DNA of 64,000 nucleotides from Proteus sp. FME41 (GCF_014897315.1 NZ_JABUYL010000008.1:118412-182411); one strand, 5' to 3'; counted from the first letter of the stretch, positions 1 to 9,591 are shown. Made by a program: numbers and translations. The notes: generated by a model from the letters alone, not told the origin.

Positions 1-33
1 AACCTTAGCGAAGTGGTTCATAACGAGAAATAA
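1..33 (+). CDS. feoA: Possible 3' end of feoA (partial)
   Basis: The first ten codons of the window in frame 1 read NLSEVVHNEK and end at a TAA at 31-33. FeoA, a small SH3-like partner of FeoB, normally lies directly upstream of feoB on the same strand, and the Leu/Val pattern could be its last strand. Ten residues are not enough to prove identity. The 52-bp gap to feoB would be longer than in E. coli. Confidence 0.35.
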   Translation, partial: NLSEVVHNEK

Positions 34-85
34 TCGTTATCTCTCATTCAACTAGGCAAGACAACTAACTATTGGCATCACTATT

Positions 86-2413
86 ATGACTCCTCTCACT
101 ATAGGTCTTATCGGTAACCCCAATGCCGGTAAAACAACACTCTTTAATCAGTTAACCGGTTCTCGCCAGCGCGTGGGTAACTGGGCGGGTGTCACTGTCG
201 AACGTAAAGTCGGTCGTTTCACGACTGCAAATCATAAAATTGAACTCGTCGATTTACCGGGTACTTACTCATTAACGACAATTTCAGAACAGACATCCCT
301 TGATGAGCAAATTGCCTGCCATTTCATTTTAAGTAATGAAGCAGACATGCTGATTAACGTTGTTGATGCCTCAAACCTTGAACGTAACCTTTATTTGACG
401 TTGCAACTGCTTGAGCTGGGTATTCCGTGTATTGTGGCATTAAACATGCTTGATATTGCTGAACACCAAGATATGCAAATTGATATCAAAGCACTCTCTG
501 AGCAACTGGGTTGCCCTGTTATTCCAATGGTTTCAACCAAAGCATCAGGTATTGATAAGCTCAAAGAAGCCATTGATACCTTTCCAGCTGAAAAGAAAAA
601 ACCACAAGAGTTACTGACGTCTTACCCTGTATGGCTACTCAATGAAGTTGAAGCACTGGCTGAAAGAATTAACCATGATGAATTTAATTTACAGCAACGC
701 CGTTGGATGGCATTACAGTGTTTAGAAGGGGATATTTATACCCATCAACGGGCACAAGTCACCACAGAAGATATCAAAGCTATACGCCAACGTATCCAAG
801 ATGAACATAATAATGAACCAGAACTCGTCATTGCGGATGCTCGCTATCAAAATATTGAGCATATCTGTCATACCGTCATTAATATGGAATCCATTAAACC
901 CAATATTTTGACGCAAAATATCGATAAAGTAATATTAAACCGTTGGTTAGGTGTACCTATTTTCCTATTTGTCATGTATCTGATGTTCGTCTTGGCGATT
1001 AACATTGGTGGGGCATTACAACCCGCATTTGAAGGCGGCTCTGAAGCCATCTTTATTCATGGTATTCAATGGATTGGTGCAACCTTTAACTTTCCTGAAT
1101 GGCTAACCATCTTTCTTGCTCAAGGTGTCGGTGGTGGTATTAATACCGTTCTTCCATTAGTGCCACAAATTGGGATGATGTACCTCTTCTTGTCTATCCT
1201 TGAAGATTCGGGTTATATGGCGCGTGCTGCGTTTGTTATGGATAGATTGATGCAGGCGCTAGGCTTGCCAGGCAAATCATTCGTACCACTGATTGTCGGC
1301 TTTGGCTGTAACGTCCCCTCAATTATGGGTGCACGTACGCTTGATGCACCAAGAGAGCGATTGATCACCGTCTTAATGGCGCCCTTTATGTCTTGTGGCG
1401 CTCGTTTAGCCATCTTTGCAGTCTTCGCTGCCGCCTTCTTTGGTAAAAATGGCGCAAGTGTTGTTTTCTCACTGTATCTTTTAGGTATTGTTGTTGCCAT
1501 TTTAACGGGCTTACTGCTAAAACATACCATTATGCGTGGCGAAGCATCACCTTTCGTAATGGAATTGCCGGTTTATCACGTTCCTCACATGAAAACGTTG
1601 TTGATGCAAACTTGGCAACGTTTAAAAGGCTTCGTTATCCGTGCAGGTAAAGTCATTATTATCGCCAGTATGTTTATTGGTGCCTTAAACAGCTTTACGT
1701 TCTCGGGTAAGCCTGCCGATAATATCAATGATTCTGCACTGGCATCTGTCAGTAAAGTGATCACTCCATTACTGCAACCCATTGGTGTGCATAGTGATAA
1801 CTGGCAAGCCACTGTTGGCTTGGTCACAGGGGCAATGGCAAAAGAAGTGGTTGTGGGAACATTAAATACTCTCTATACCGCTGAAAGTATTGTCAATGAG
1901 CCGTTTGATGCTGAAGAGTTTGACCTTTGGGGTGAAGTCGGTGACGCATTTGGTGAAACATGGGATAGTTTAAAAGAGACCTTTACTTTAGCAGCACTCT
2001 CTAATCCAATTGAAGCCAGTAAAGGTGACGGCGAAATGGATACCGGAACAATGGGCACCATGAGTGCTAAATTTGGCTCAGGTATTGCTGCATACAGCTA
2101 TTTGATCTTTGTTTTACTGTATGTACCTTGCGTTTCTGTTATGGGTGCTATCGCGCGTGAAACAAGCCGCGGTTGGATGACCTTCTCTATTCTTTGGGGC
2201 TTAAACATTGCTTACTCATTGTCCGCATTGTTCTATCAAGTCGCAACCTTTAGTGAGCATCCACAAAGCAGTGGAATAACCATTGCTGTAGTCGTCATTT
2301 TTAACTTAATTCTGTTTATCCTGTTGCGTAATGCACGTAATCGCCTAACAATTAACTTAAGCAATAAAGCGTCATTAGCAAAACAATGTTGTTCAAAAGG
2401 TAGCTGTCACTAA
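86..2413 (+). CDS. feoB: FeoB, ferrous iron transporter
   Basis: FeoB moves Fe(II) across the inner membrane. The 775 residues match the usual enterobacterial length (about 773). The N-terminal G domain shows the G1 motif GNPNAGKT (residues 10-17) and the G3 motif DLPG, followed by the helical GDI region. From about residue 285 the membrane part begins, with the two Gate-type segments typical of the family (for example GFGCNVPS and MSCGARLAIF). The C terminus is cysteine-rich (QCCSKGSCH), as in other enteric FeoB proteins. feoC follows 19 bp downstream, so the two are cotranscribed. Any Fnr or Fur control region would lie upstream of feoA, outside the window. Confidence 0.97.
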   Translation: MTPLTIGLIGNPNAGKTTLFNQLTGSRQRVGNWAGVTVERKVGRFTTANHKIELVDLPGTYSLTTISEQTSLDEQIACHFILSNEADMLINVVDASNLERNLYLTLQLLELGIPCIVALNMLDIAEHQDMQIDIKALSEQLGCPVIPMVSTKASGIDKLKEAIDTFPAEKKKPQELLTSYPVWLLNEVEALAERINHDEFNLQQRRWMALQCLEGDIYTHQRAQVTTEDIKAIRQRIQDEHNNEPELVIADARYQNIEHICHTVINMESIKPNILTQNIDKVILNRWLGVPIFLFVMYLMFVLAINIGGALQPAFEGGSEAIFIHGIQWIGATFNFPEWLTIFLAQGVGGGINTVLPLVPQIGMMYLFLSILEDSGYMARAAFVMDRLMQALGLPGKSFVPLIVGFGCNVPSIMGARTLDAPRERLITVLMAPFMSCGARLAIFAVFAAAFFGKNGASVVFSLYLLGIVVAILTGLLLKHTIMRGEASPFVMELPVYHVPHMKTLLMQTWQRLKGFVIRAGKVIIIASMFIGALNSFTFSGKPADNINDSALASVSKVITPLLQPIGVHSDNWQATVGLVTGAMAKEVVVGTLNTLYTAESIVNEPFDAEEFDLWGEVGDAFGETWDSLKETFTLAALSNPIEASKGDGEMDTGTMGTMSAKFGSGIAAYSYLIFVLLYVPCVSVMGAIARETSRGWMTFSILWGLNIAYSLSALFYQVATFSEHPQSSGITIAVVVIFNLILFILLRNARNRLTINLSNKASLAKQCCSKGSCH

Positions 2414-2432
2414 GTGACAAAGGAAAAGTAAG

Positions 2433-2663
2433 ATGGCCAGTCTGATAGAAGTACGTGATTGTATCGCCCTTAATGGTCGAGCCGATGCCCGTCTTATCGG
2501 CCATCAACTTAATATGCCTGAACCGTTGGTACAAGCAATGTTAGAGCGGCTTACATTGATGGGTAAGCTTCAAGAAGTGGATGTGGAAGAGTGCCTTACG
2601 GGTAGTTGTAAAAGTTGCCCTGAAGCCACCGCCTGCCAGACAAAGCTTTATCAATTAATCTAA
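2433..2663 (+). CDS. feoC: FeoC, winged-helix accessory protein of Feo
   Basis: This 76-residue protein matches enteric FeoC in length and pattern. It has an N-terminal winged-helix fold (SLIEVRDCIALNGRADARLIGHQLNM) written here only to show the family opening, then a cysteine cluster (C-x4-C-x2-C-x5-C) that can hold an Fe-S cluster in homologues. FeoC is thought to protect or regulate FeoB, and a role as transcription factor was proposed earlier. It is the last gene of the feo operon and is followed by a clear terminator. Confidence 0.93.
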   Translation: MASLIEVRDCIALNGRADARLIGHQLNMPEPLVQAMLERLTLMGKLQEVDVEECLTGSCKSCPEATACQTKLYQLI

Positions 2664-2685
2664 CAAATTGATAAATGACATTATA

Positions 2686-2717
2686 AATCCCCTTACTTTA
2701 TGTAGGGGATTTTTTTA
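2686..2717 (+). terminator. Rho-independent terminator of the feo operon
   Basis: A 7-bp stem (AATCCCC at 2686-2692 with GGGGATT at 2705-2711) is followed by a T run to 2716. It lies 22 bp after the feoC stop. Confidence 0.9.
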
Positions 2718-2848
2718 TCTACGGCTCAAGATGAATCATTTTCATCTTTCTATTTAATGATTTACTTTCCTAACTATCACGGCATAATCCATTAAACACG
2801 GACGTAAAGACGTCTATCTTAATTTCACTTTATAAGAATATAAAAATT

Positions 2849-3319
2849 ATGCCGATAACTGAATTTTCCTCGACAATCACAACAGGCAAGCAAGGTGGAT
2901 TACAGATGCAATGTGCATCACGCCAATTTCAATTTTTACTTGATGAGCCATTGTCATTAGGTGGAAGCGACAGTGCAATGAATCCTGTTGAGGCTTTATT
3001 AGGAACGCTGGGGGCATGCAAAGGAATAGTGGCGAAAAGTTTTGCACGTATGCACAAAATTAACCTCAACGACATTCGTATTGAAGTAAAAGGTGAATTA
3101 GATACCGATGGTTTTACAGGAAAAAATAAAGAAGCCAAAATTGGTTTTAGTAAAATTACGACACACTTTTTTATTCAAGCAGACAATAGCGAAGAAGAGA
3201 TTGCCGCATTTATCGCTTTTATTGAACGTACTTGCCCTGTTTTTGACACCATTAAAAACCCACCTATTTGTGAAACAGCCTATTACATTGAAAACAGGGT
3301 TGAAAATACGGTGTCGTAA
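2849..3319 (+). CDS. OsmC/Ohr-family protein
   Basis: The 156-residue protein has the OsmC-fold layout with two conserved cysteines, one in LGACKG (about residue 57) and one in RTCPVFDT (about residue 130). In characterised OsmC and Ohr enzymes this pair reduces organic hydroperoxides. The G-SDSAMNPVEALLGTLGAC stretch is typical of the YhfA-like branch rather than Ohr itself. There is no signal peptide, so it is cytoplasmic. It stands alone between the feo terminator and the convergent bioH. The substrate cannot be told from sequence. Confidence 0.85.
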   Translation: MPITEFSSTITTGKQGGLQMQCASRQFQFLLDEPLSLGGSDSAMNPVEALLGTLGACKGIVAKSFARMHKINLNDIRIEVKGELDTDGFTGKNKEAKIGFSKITTHFFIQADNSEEEIAAFIAFIERTCPVFDTIKNPPICETAYYIENRVENTVS

Positions 3320-3362
3320 TTTTTACAGAGCCGCCCTGAATAAGGGCAGTTCTTATAAAAAA

Positions 3363-4133
3363 TTATTTTACTTTACAGGCCTCAATTAGCGTTTGGGCAA
3401 ATTCATCAGGATGTGAAATAAACGGCGCATGAGCTGCATTACGGAAAATAACAGAGGGTGAATGTGGATAAATGGCATCTAAGAGTCCAGCCACTTTCCG
3501 CGGGACTAACCCATCTAAATAGCCGTAAAAACGAATAAAAGGACACTTCAACGTTTTCAATTCTTCTCGTAAATCTGCTGTCCGCAGAATTTCCAACCCA
3601 CCGTTAAGCACCTCAACAGAAGGGAGTGGTTGATTTAATACTACAGATTTTAACGCTTTCATATCTTCACGTGCACTTTGAGTGCCCAATGTTTGTAACG
3701 CTAAAAAACGCTCAACAGTACGATGAAAATTTTCACTTAATTGTTGTTCAAACCCTTTTAAAATTTCTGGTTTGATACCCGGCCAATCCTCATAAGCGCC
3801 AAAGCAAGGTGAAGAAGCCACCGTGACCAACGCTTGTACATGGTTAGGATTATCTAAAACAATACGGCTTGCCACCAACCCGCCTAAAGACCATCCTAAC
3901 CAAATTGCATTATCAGGCGCTTTTGCAAAAACAATCTCAGACATCTCGCTTAGCGTGAGAACAGGAAAACCTTGGCTACGACCATATCCCGGAAGATCAA
4001 CAAGATGCAGTGTAAAATGCGAGCTTAATCGCGGTATTAATGATTGCCAGACCTCCGCATTCAACCCCCATCCGTGTAATAGCACAAGATGTGTTTTTCC
4101 TTCACCGATTGTCTGCCAATGCAATTTATTCAT
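3363..4133 (-). CDS. bioH: BioH, pimeloyl-ACP methyl ester esterase
   Basis: BioH removes the methyl group from pimeloyl-ACP methyl ester, ending the disguised-substrate stage of biotin synthesis. The protein is 256 residues, the same length as E. coli BioH. It is an alpha/beta hydrolase with the oxyanion motif HGWG (20-23) and the nucleophile elbow GWSLGG (Ser82). The C-terminal catalytic residues fit DGLVP (Asp) and NAAHAPF (His). It is divergent from gntX with only 36 bp between the starts, the enterobacterial arrangement. Confidence 0.96.
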   Translation of the reverse strand: MNKLHWQTIGEGKTHLVLLHGWGLNAEVWQSLIPRLSSHFTLHLVDLPGYGRSQGFPVLTLSEMSEIVFAKAPDNAIWLGWSLGGLVASRIVLDNPNHVQALVTVASSPCFGAYEDWPGIKPEILKGFEQQLSENFHRTVERFLALQTLGTQSAREDMKALKSVVLNQPLPSVEVLNGGLEILRTADLREELKTLKCPFIRFYGYLDGLVPRKVAGLLDAIYPHSPSVIFRNAAHAPFISHPDEFAQTLIEACKVK

Positions 4134-4169
4134 TGTTAAGCTCTCTTTTTTATTACAAGGATGTTCATT

Positions 4170-4862
4170 ATGTGGATAACAATAGCAGGATATTGCTGGT
4201 TATGTCGTCAACCCTTACATTATGATACTAAAGGTATTTGTTCGAGCTGTATTCGCCATTTACCCCAACAACTCAATCGCTGTCCATGTTGTTTATATCC
4301 ATCTTCTTATTCCATGATGTTATGTGGACGTTGTCTGCAATCTCCCCCACCATGGAAATGGATGTTGACAGTCGCGGACTATCAACCACCATTAAATAAA
4401 TTATTACACCTTTATAAATACCATCCTCGCCCTCAAATAGCCTTATGTCTTGCACGACTTTTTTTGTTGAGGTGGCTTTCTTATCGACGAGAAAATTCAG
4501 TGCAGAAACCGGACAGAATTATTAGCGTTCCTTCGCATCGTCATCGCCGTTGGTCTAGAGGCTTTGAGCAAGTAGAAGCTATCGCTAAGCCTTTGGCAAG
4601 GTGGCTAAATTGTGCTTATCAACCGGATACCCTGATAAGAACTCGTGCTACACTGATGCAAACGCATCTTAATGCCAAACAAAGGCAACACAATTTAAAG
4701 AATGCATTTGTATTAAATAACACAGTGTCGGTATCAGGGAAAAATCTGGCACTAATTGATGATGTTATCACTACAGGTGCGACATTAAATACCCTCGTCC
4801 CCTTGTTATTTCGTGCGGGAGCACGCTCTGTTGAGGTCTGGGCGATTTGTCGAACCTTGTAG
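4170..4862 (+). CDS. gntX: GntX/ComF-family phosphoribosyltransferase-like protein
   Basis: GntX belongs to the ComF family, which in other bacteria supports DNA uptake and use. The start is set at 4170, not 4161, because the AAGG at 4157-4160 touches the first ATG but sits correctly before the second; the N terminus [12 protein letters not shown] then aligns with E. coli GntX. The 230 residues contain an N-terminal double zinc finger (CWLC, CSSC, CPCC, CGRC) and a C-terminal PRTase domain with the PRPP-binding loop [11 protein letters not shown]. The gene is divergent from bioH and precedes nfuA. The precise role in enterics is uncertain. Confidence 0.92.
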   Translation: MWITIAGYCWLCRQPLHYDTKGICSSCIRHLPQQLNRCPCCLYPSSYSMMLCGRCLQSPPPWKWMLTVADYQPPLNKLLHLYKYHPRPQIALCLARLFLLRWLSYRRENSVQKPDRIISVPSHRHRRWSRGFEQVEAIAKPLARWLNCAYQPDTLIRTRATLMQTHLNAKQRQHNLKNAFVLNNTVSVSGKNLALIDDVITTGATLNTLVPLLFRAGARSVEVWAICRTL

Positions 4863-4922
4863 TTAACCGCCAATTGGGCGTATGATAACCAACCAGAACA
4901 GTCAACTATTGAGCAAGACGAT

Positions 4923-5501
4923 ATGATTACTATTACTGATGCCGCACAGGCGCATTTTGCCAAACTACTGGCTAACCAAGAACCCAACACCCAAATTCGT
5001 GTATTCGTTATCAATCCAGGCACACCTAATGCTGAATGTGGCGTTTCATACTGCCCACCCGATGCCGTAGAGCCAAACGATACTGAAATTCAATTCGAAA
5101 AAATTTCTGCCTATGTTGATGATATCAGCGCACCTTTCTTAGAAGATGCCGAAATTGATTTTGTCACTGACCAACTGGGATCACAATTAACGTTGAAAGC
5201 ACCTAACGCAAAAATGCGTAAAGTTGATGCTGATGCACCGTTAATTGAACGTGTTGAATATGTACTTCAATCACAAATTAACCCTCAATTAGCGGGTCAT
5301 GGTGGTCGTGTAAGCCTGATGGAAATCACTGAAGAAGGCTATGCTATCTTACAATTCGGTGGTGGATGTAACGGTTGTTCAATGATTGATGTCACCTTAA
5401 AAGATGGTATCGAAAAAGAATTATTAAACCTGTTCCCTGACGAATTAAAAGGTGTGAAAGACTTAACTGAACACCAACGTGGTGAACACTCCTATTACTG
5501 A
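4923..5501 (+). CDS. nfuA: NfuA, Fe-S cluster carrier
   Basis: NfuA carries 4Fe-4S clusters to apo-proteins, especially under oxidative stress or iron limitation. The 192-residue protein has the two expected domains: an N-terminal degenerate A-type carrier domain and a C-terminal Nfu domain with the cluster-binding GGGCNGCSM motif. The family length is 191. It lies 60 bp after gntX, the conserved enteric order. The spacing allows its own promoter. Confidence 0.97.
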   Translation: MITITDAAQAHFAKLLANQEPNTQIRVFVINPGTPNAECGVSYCPPDAVEPNDTEIQFEKISAYVDDISAPFLEDAEIDFVTDQLGSQLTLKAPNAKMRKVDADAPLIERVEYVLQSQINPQLAGHGGRVSLMEITEEGYAILQFGGGCNGCSMIDVTLKDGIEKELLNLFPDELKGVKDLTEHQRGEHSYY

Positions 5502-5514
5502 TCCCTCAGTATCA

Positions 5515-5556
5515 AATCCCCTGTGATACTCACCTGCACTGATATCACGGGGGATT
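5515..5556 (+). terminator. Long hairpin after nfuA, probable terminator
   Basis: Left arm AATCCCCTGTGATA (5515-5528) pairs with TATCACGGGGGATT (5543-5556) across a 14-nt loop, all 14 pairs formed if one U-G wobble is allowed. No proper T run follows, so it may act as a 3'-end stabiliser or need other factors. Confidence 0.6.
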
Positions 5557-5680
5557 CGTGTATTAAAATAATCATTTACAAAAAATAACGTCATCTTTAC
5601 CCACTTGACGCTATGATGAATACATCGTTCTCTCGCTCAGAACAAATTAACAAAACAACAATATAATAAATAAGACAATT

Positions 5681-6004
5681 ATGGATAAGTTTCAATTTAT
5701 CAGCATTGAACAAGCTCATCAATTTTGGGCATCTCAATCGGCAATTTTGGTCGATGTGAGAGATCCCCAGAGTTATCGCATAGGTCATGCAACAAATGCA
5801 TTTCATCTCACCAATGAAACGCTAAATCAATTTTTACAAGATGCAGACTTCGATGTTCCTGTTATGGTGATGTGCTATCACGGCCATAGCAGTCAAGGAG
5901 CCGCTCAATATCTGGTTAATATGGGCTTTGAAACCGTTTATAGTATTAACGGTGGTTTTGAAGCATGGCAAAGAGAATATCCACAAGTGGTCACTTCTCT
6001 GTAA
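5681..6004 (+). CDS. glpE: GlpE, single-domain rhodanese
   Basis: GlpE transfers sulfane sulfur from thiosulfate to thiol acceptors. The 107-residue length is close to E. coli GlpE (108). The rhodanese fold shows the [13 protein letters not shown] motif and the active-site loop starting at the catalytic cysteine in [11 protein letters not shown]. It is the first gene of glpEGR, with glpG starting 22 bp after its stop. Its physiological link to glycerol phosphate use remains unclear even in E. coli. Confidence 0.95.
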   Translation: MDKFQFISIEQAHQFWASQSAILVDVRDPQSYRIGHATNAFHLTNETLNQFLQDADFDVPVMVMCYHGHSSQGAAQYLVNMGFETVYSINGGFEAWQREYPQVVTSL

Positions 6005-6026
6005 TAACGACAGATGGGTTTTGTTA

Positions 6027-6866
6027 ATGATCCACATTATTACACTTTCTAACCCTCAAGCAGCTGATTTATTTGTCAATTATATGGCAACGAAAGGTGT
6101 GCGTATTCACACAAAAAACGAAAATCAGCAAATTACACTTTGGTTAGAAGACCAACATCAGTTGGAAATGGTTGAAAAAGAACTCAGCACGTTTCTACGT
6201 GAGCCTTTTCACCCTCGTTATCAAGCAGCAAGTTGGCAGACCGGCAACCCACAAAATACGGGTATAAAATATCGCCCTGCCTTTTCGATAAAAAACATGG
6301 TGCAACGATCAGGCCCATTAACGGTACTGGTGATTATTTTATGTACCTTCGTTTTTATCTGGCAGCAAGTCGTCGGCGACTATAATGTTATGCTCTATCT
6401 TGCATGGCCTTATGAGGAAAGCCTAAATGTTGAGATTTGGCGCTATATCACCCCCGCCTTTGTTCACTTTTCACTGATGCATATCGCCTTTAACCTCGCA
6501 ATGTGGTGGTATCTCGCCAGTCAAACAGAACAGCGACTAGGCACAGGTAAATTATTTGTGATCATGCTCGTTTCTGCGCTCTTTAGTAATTGGGCACAAT
6601 CTTTGTTTACTTACTCTAACTTTGGTGGGCTTTCGGGAGTTGTTTACGCATTAGTTGGCTATGTAGGCTTAACAGGCATACGTAATCCAGAAAAAGGCAT
6701 TGGTGCTCCAACGGGGTTAATCGTCTTTTCGATTTTGTGGATCGTGGCGGGCTATATGGGCGTTTTAGGTGACTCTATAGGAAATTCTGCACATTTAGCA
6801 GGCTTCCTTATCGGTTTATTGATGGCTTTGTGGGATAATCGACATCAATTATCTCGCAAATCATAA
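6027..6866 (+). CDS. glpG: GlpG, rhomboid intramembrane serine protease
   Basis: GlpG cleaves single-span membrane proteins within the bilayer. The start chosen (6027) gives 279 residues beginning MIHIITLSNP, which lines up with the E. coli protein; a TTG at 6021 would give MLMIHII, even closer to E. coli MLMITSF, and is a fair alternative. The N-terminal cytosolic domain (about 1-90) is followed by six membrane segments. The catalytic dyad is visible: Ser203 in GGLSGVVYAL and His256 in NSAHLAG, plus the WRYITPAFVHFS loop and the HxxxN element MHIAFN. It lies between glpE and glpR. Confidence 0.95.
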   Translation: MIHIITLSNPQAADLFVNYMATKGVRIHTKNENQQITLWLEDQHQLEMVEKELSTFLREPFHPRYQAASWQTGNPQNTGIKYRPAFSIKNMVQRSGPLTVLVIILCTFVFIWQQVVGDYNVMLYLAWPYEESLNVEIWRYITPAFVHFSLMHIAFNLAMWWYLASQTEQRLGTGKLFVIMLVSALFSNWAQSLFTYSNFGGLSGVVYALVGYVGLTGIRNPEKGIGAPTGLIVFSILWIVAGYMGVLGDSIGNSAHLAGFLIGLLMALWDNRHQLSRKS

Positions 6867-6904
6867 TAAAATTAACATGATATTTTTAACATTAGGGGAC
6901 ACCT

Positions 6905-7663
6905 GTGAAGCAAACGCAACGACATGATGCCATCATTGAACTGGTACGCCTACAAGGCTATGTCAGCACTGAAGAATTGGTGGAGCATTTTGAAGTCAGC
7001 CCACAGACCATCCGACGTGATTTAAATGAATTAGCGGAAAAGAACAAAATCCAACGCCATCACGGTGGCGCGGCATTACCATCAAGTTCCGTGAATGCGG
7101 CTTATCATGATCGCAAAATCATGTGGTCAGATGAAAAATCACGTATTGCACAACGTGTGGCGAGTTTAATTCCTGATGGTGCAACACTCTTTATTGATAT
7201 TGGTACAACACCTGAAGCTGTCGCGCACGCACTGATTAACCATAAAAACCTTCGTATTGTGACCAATAACCTGAATGTTGCAACCCTATTGATGGGTAAA
7301 GAAGATTTTCGTTTAATTCTTGCGGGTGGTGAAGTGCGCACACGAGATGGCGGTATTGTGGGGGAAGCTACTCTAGATTTTATCTCTCAATTTCGTCTTG
7401 ATTACGGTATTTTGGGAATAAGCGGTATTGATATGGATGGTTCACTGCTTGAGTTTGATTACCACGAAGTTCGGACTAAACGCGCAATTATCGAAAACTC
7501 ACGCTGTGTGATGTTGGTGACTGACCATTCTAAGTTTGGTCGCAACGCGATGGTGAACCTAGGTAATATGAATCTGATCGATTACTTATTTACCGATCAA
7601 GCCCCTCCCGCAGGGATCCAAAAAATTGTTGAGCAACACAATGTTCAACTTGAATTATGTTAG
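6905..7663 (+). CDS. glpR: GlpR, DeoR-family repressor of the glp regulon
   Basis: GlpR represses glycerol and glycerol-3-phosphate genes and is induced by glycerol-3-phosphate. The start is GTG at 6905, preceded by AGGGG. The 252 residues equal the E. coli length. The N-terminal DeoR helix-turn-helix (VSTEELVEHFEVSPQTIRRDL) is followed by the sugar-phosphate-binding domain with DIGTTPEAVA and LAGGEVR. It closes the glpEGR operon, ends in a strong terminator, and a matching operator lies in front of glpD just downstream. Confidence 0.96.
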   Translation: MKQTQRHDAIIELVRLQGYVSTEELVEHFEVSPQTIRRDLNELAEKNKIQRHHGGAALPSSSVNAAYHDRKIMWSDEKSRIAQRVASLIPDGATLFIDIGTTPEAVAHALINHKNLRIVTNNLNVATLLMGKEDFRLILAGGEVRTRDGGIVGEATLDFISQFRLDYGILGISGIDMDGSLLEFDYHEVRTKRAIIENSRCVMLVTDHSKFGRNAMVNLGNMNLIDYLFTDQAPPAGIQKIVEQHNVQLELC

Positions 7664-7678
7664 TCAGATAAATACCCT

Positions 7679-7708
7679 AAAAAAGTACCTAAACAGGTAC
7701 TTTTTTTT
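7679..7708 (+). terminator. Rho-independent terminator of glpEGR
   Basis: The arms AAAAAAGTACCT (7679-7690) and AGGTACTTTTTT (from 7695) enclose a 4-nt loop, followed by more T residues to 7708. Confidence 0.92.
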
Positions 7709-7847
7709 CACCTCCACATTGTTACAGCCTAATTAACTCATTCTATTTTCTCATTTTTTTATAATTAAATCGTCTTTTTTGGTTAATTTATTAGCAATGT
7801 TGCTTATATTTAATAAGCCCACAAAACATGTGGATATGATAATAAAT

Positions 7848-7863
7848 TGTTATCCATATCACG
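7848..7863 (+). promoter_or_regulatory. Possible CRP site upstream of glpD
   Basis: TGTTA-N6-TCACG matches the CRP core TGTGA-N6-TCACA in 8 of 10 positions and lies about 28 bp before the proposed -35 box. Glp genes are CRP-activated in relatives. The match is moderate only. Confidence 0.35.
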
Positions 7864-7890
7864 CGGTTATGTTTTTTATCAGTTATATAG

Positions 7891-7919
7891 TTGGCATTTT
7901 CATCAAACTTCATTACAAT
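7891..7919 (+). promoter_or_regulatory. glpD sigma-70 promoter
   Basis: A -35 box TTGGCA (7891-7896) and a -10 box TACAAT (7914-7919) are separated by exactly 17 bp. The GlpR operator begins at the next base, so a bound repressor would cover the start site. Confidence 0.75.
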
Positions 7920-7939
7920 TATGAGCGAAAACGAACATT
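7920..7939 (+). promoter_or_regulatory. GlpR operator of glpD
   Basis: TATGAGCGAAAACGAACATT matches the E. coli GlpR consensus WATKTTCGWWAWCGAACATW at 18 of 20 positions. It sits directly downstream of the -10 box and 34 bp before the glpD ATG, a position suited to repression by the adjacent glpR product. Confidence 0.85.
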
Positions 7940-7973
7940 AAAGAATTGTTTCGCGCATTCGTAGGAGGATGTT

Positions 7974-9467
7974 ATGAAAACTCAAGACTTGATTGTCATC
8001 GGCGGCGGGATCAACGGCGCTGGAATTGCGGCGGATGCGGCTGGTCGAGGCCTTTCAGTTCTTATGCTGGAAGCTCAAGACTTAGCAAGTGCAACATCTT
8101 CCGCGAGCTCTAAACTTATTCATGGTGGTTTACGTTATCTAGAACACTACGAATTTCGCTTAGTCAGTGAAGCACTGGCAGAGCGTGAAGTACTATTACG
8201 CTTAGCGCCACATATTGCATTTCCTATGCGCTTTCGTCTGCCACACCAACCGCACTTACGTCCAGCATGGATGATCCGTATTGGTCTGTTCCTTTATGAT
8301 CATTTAGGAAAACGTGTCAGCTTACCAAGCAGTAAAGGCATTAAATTTGGTGCAAATTCTGTTTTAAAACCTGAGTTAACACGTGGTTTTGAATACTCTG
8401 ACTGCTGGGTTGATGATGCACGTTTAGTGGTTCTCAACGCACAAGAAATTGTCCGTCGCGGTGGTGAAGTACGTACTCGTACTAAAGTGACTCGCGCTTG
8501 GCGTGAAAATGATTTGTGGATGGTAGAAGCACAAGATTTACGCACAGGCGAAACATCTCGCTATCAAGCCAAAGCTTTAGTGAACGCAGCAGGCCCTTGG
8601 GTTAAAACCTTATTTGATGAAGGTTTAAAACTGAAATCCCCTTATGGTATCCGTTTAATTAAAGGTAGCCATATTGTTATTCCTCGTGCTCATAACGAAC
8701 CACAAGCGTATATCTTACAAAACGAAGATAACCGTATTGTTTTCGTTATTCCTTGGATGGATGAGTTCTCTATCATCGGTACAACCGACGTTGAATACAA
8801 CGGCTCACCCAAAGATGTAGCAATCGACGATAATGAAGTTCAGTATTTACTGAAAGTCTATAACGATCACTTTAAAAAGCAGTTAACTAAAGAAGATGTC
8901 GTTTGGGATTATTCAGGCGTGCGTCCATTATGTGACGATGAATCTGATTCACCACAAGCGATTACTCGTGACTACACGTTAGATGTTCATGATGATAATG
9001 GTCAAACTCCACTGTTATCTGTATTTGGTGGTAAATTAACCACTTATCGCAAACTCGGTGAACACGCCGTTGATAAACTTGTTAACTACTTCCCTAACAT
9101 GGGTAAACCATGGACCAAAAATGGTCAATTACCTGGCGGTAATTTAGAAGGTTGTGATCGTGATGGTTACTCACGTTTAATTCGCCAACGTCACCCTTGG
9201 TTACCAGAAGCATTAGCACTGCGTTTTGCTCGCACTTATGGTAGCAACACTGAGTTGCTACTTGAAGAGATCACGGATTTAGCGGGTATGGGTGAAAACT
9301 TCGGTCATAACCTGTATGAAGCAGAATTACGTTATTTAGTAAAACATGAATGGGTTATTGAAGTTGATGATGCTATTTGGCGTCGTACAAAACTCGGCAT
9401 GTGGCTAAATGAAGAGCAAAAACAACGCATTAGCCAATGGTTAGTGGCAAATACACACACTGCATAA
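7974..9467 (+). CDS. glpD: GlpD, aerobic glycerol-3-phosphate dehydrogenase
   Basis: GlpD oxidises sn-glycerol-3-phosphate to dihydroxyacetone phosphate at the inner membrane and passes electrons to quinone. The 497 residues are close to E. coli GlpD (501). The N terminus has the FAD-binding motif VIGGGINGAGIAADAAGRG, then SSKLIHGGLRYLE, both family hallmarks, and the C-terminal helical domain is complete. AGGAGG precedes the ATG. It follows glpEGR on the same strand, whereas in E. coli glpD and glpEGR are divergent. Confidence 0.97.
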   Translation: MKTQDLIVIGGGINGAGIAADAAGRGLSVLMLEAQDLASATSSASSKLIHGGLRYLEHYEFRLVSEALAEREVLLRLAPHIAFPMRFRLPHQPHLRPAWMIRIGLFLYDHLGKRVSLPSSKGIKFGANSVLKPELTRGFEYSDCWVDDARLVVLNAQEIVRRGGEVRTRTKVTRAWRENDLWMVEAQDLRTGETSRYQAKALVNAAGPWVKTLFDEGLKLKSPYGIRLIKGSHIVIPRAHNEPQAYILQNEDNRIVFVIPWMDEFSIIGTTDVEYNGSPKDVAIDDNEVQYLLKVYNDHFKKQLTKEDVVWDYSGVRPLCDDESDSPQAITRDYTLDVHDDNGQTPLLSVFGGKLTTYRKLGEHAVDKLVNYFPNMGKPWTKNGQLPGGNLEGCDRDGYSRLIRQRHPWLPEALALRFARTYGSNTELLLEEITDLAGMGENFGHNLYEAELRYLVKHEWVIEVDDAIWRRTKLGMWLNEEQKQRISQWLVANTHTA

Positions 9468-9519
9468 TGGCAGTAAAGATATTCTCTGACTCTGTTCGAT
9501 GTTTTTATTAGCAATACTT

Positions 9520-9549
9520 GTGGCGCCTAATACCGCGCCACTTTTTTTT
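9520..9549 (+). terminator. Rho-independent terminator of glpD
   Basis: GTGGCGC (9520-9526) pairs with GCGCCAC (9535-9541) across an 8-nt loop and is followed by eight T residues. Confidence 0.93.
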
Positions 9550-9591
9550 GCTTTTTTTACTTTTTTACTCAAACGCTCAAATTATTCATGA

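Noticed and set aside
1213..1530. Minus-strand 105-aa ORF within feoB
   Set aside because: Shadow of the FeoB membrane region; no start signal and no recognisable domain.
3108..3389. Plus-strand 93-aa ORF overlapping the OsmC gene end
   Set aside because: Out-of-frame shadow that crosses the stop region and the bioH end.
7779..7964. Plus-strand 61-aa ORF upstream of glpD
   Set aside because: It covers the CRP-like site, promoter and GlpR operator, has no Shine-Dalgarno and no family pattern.
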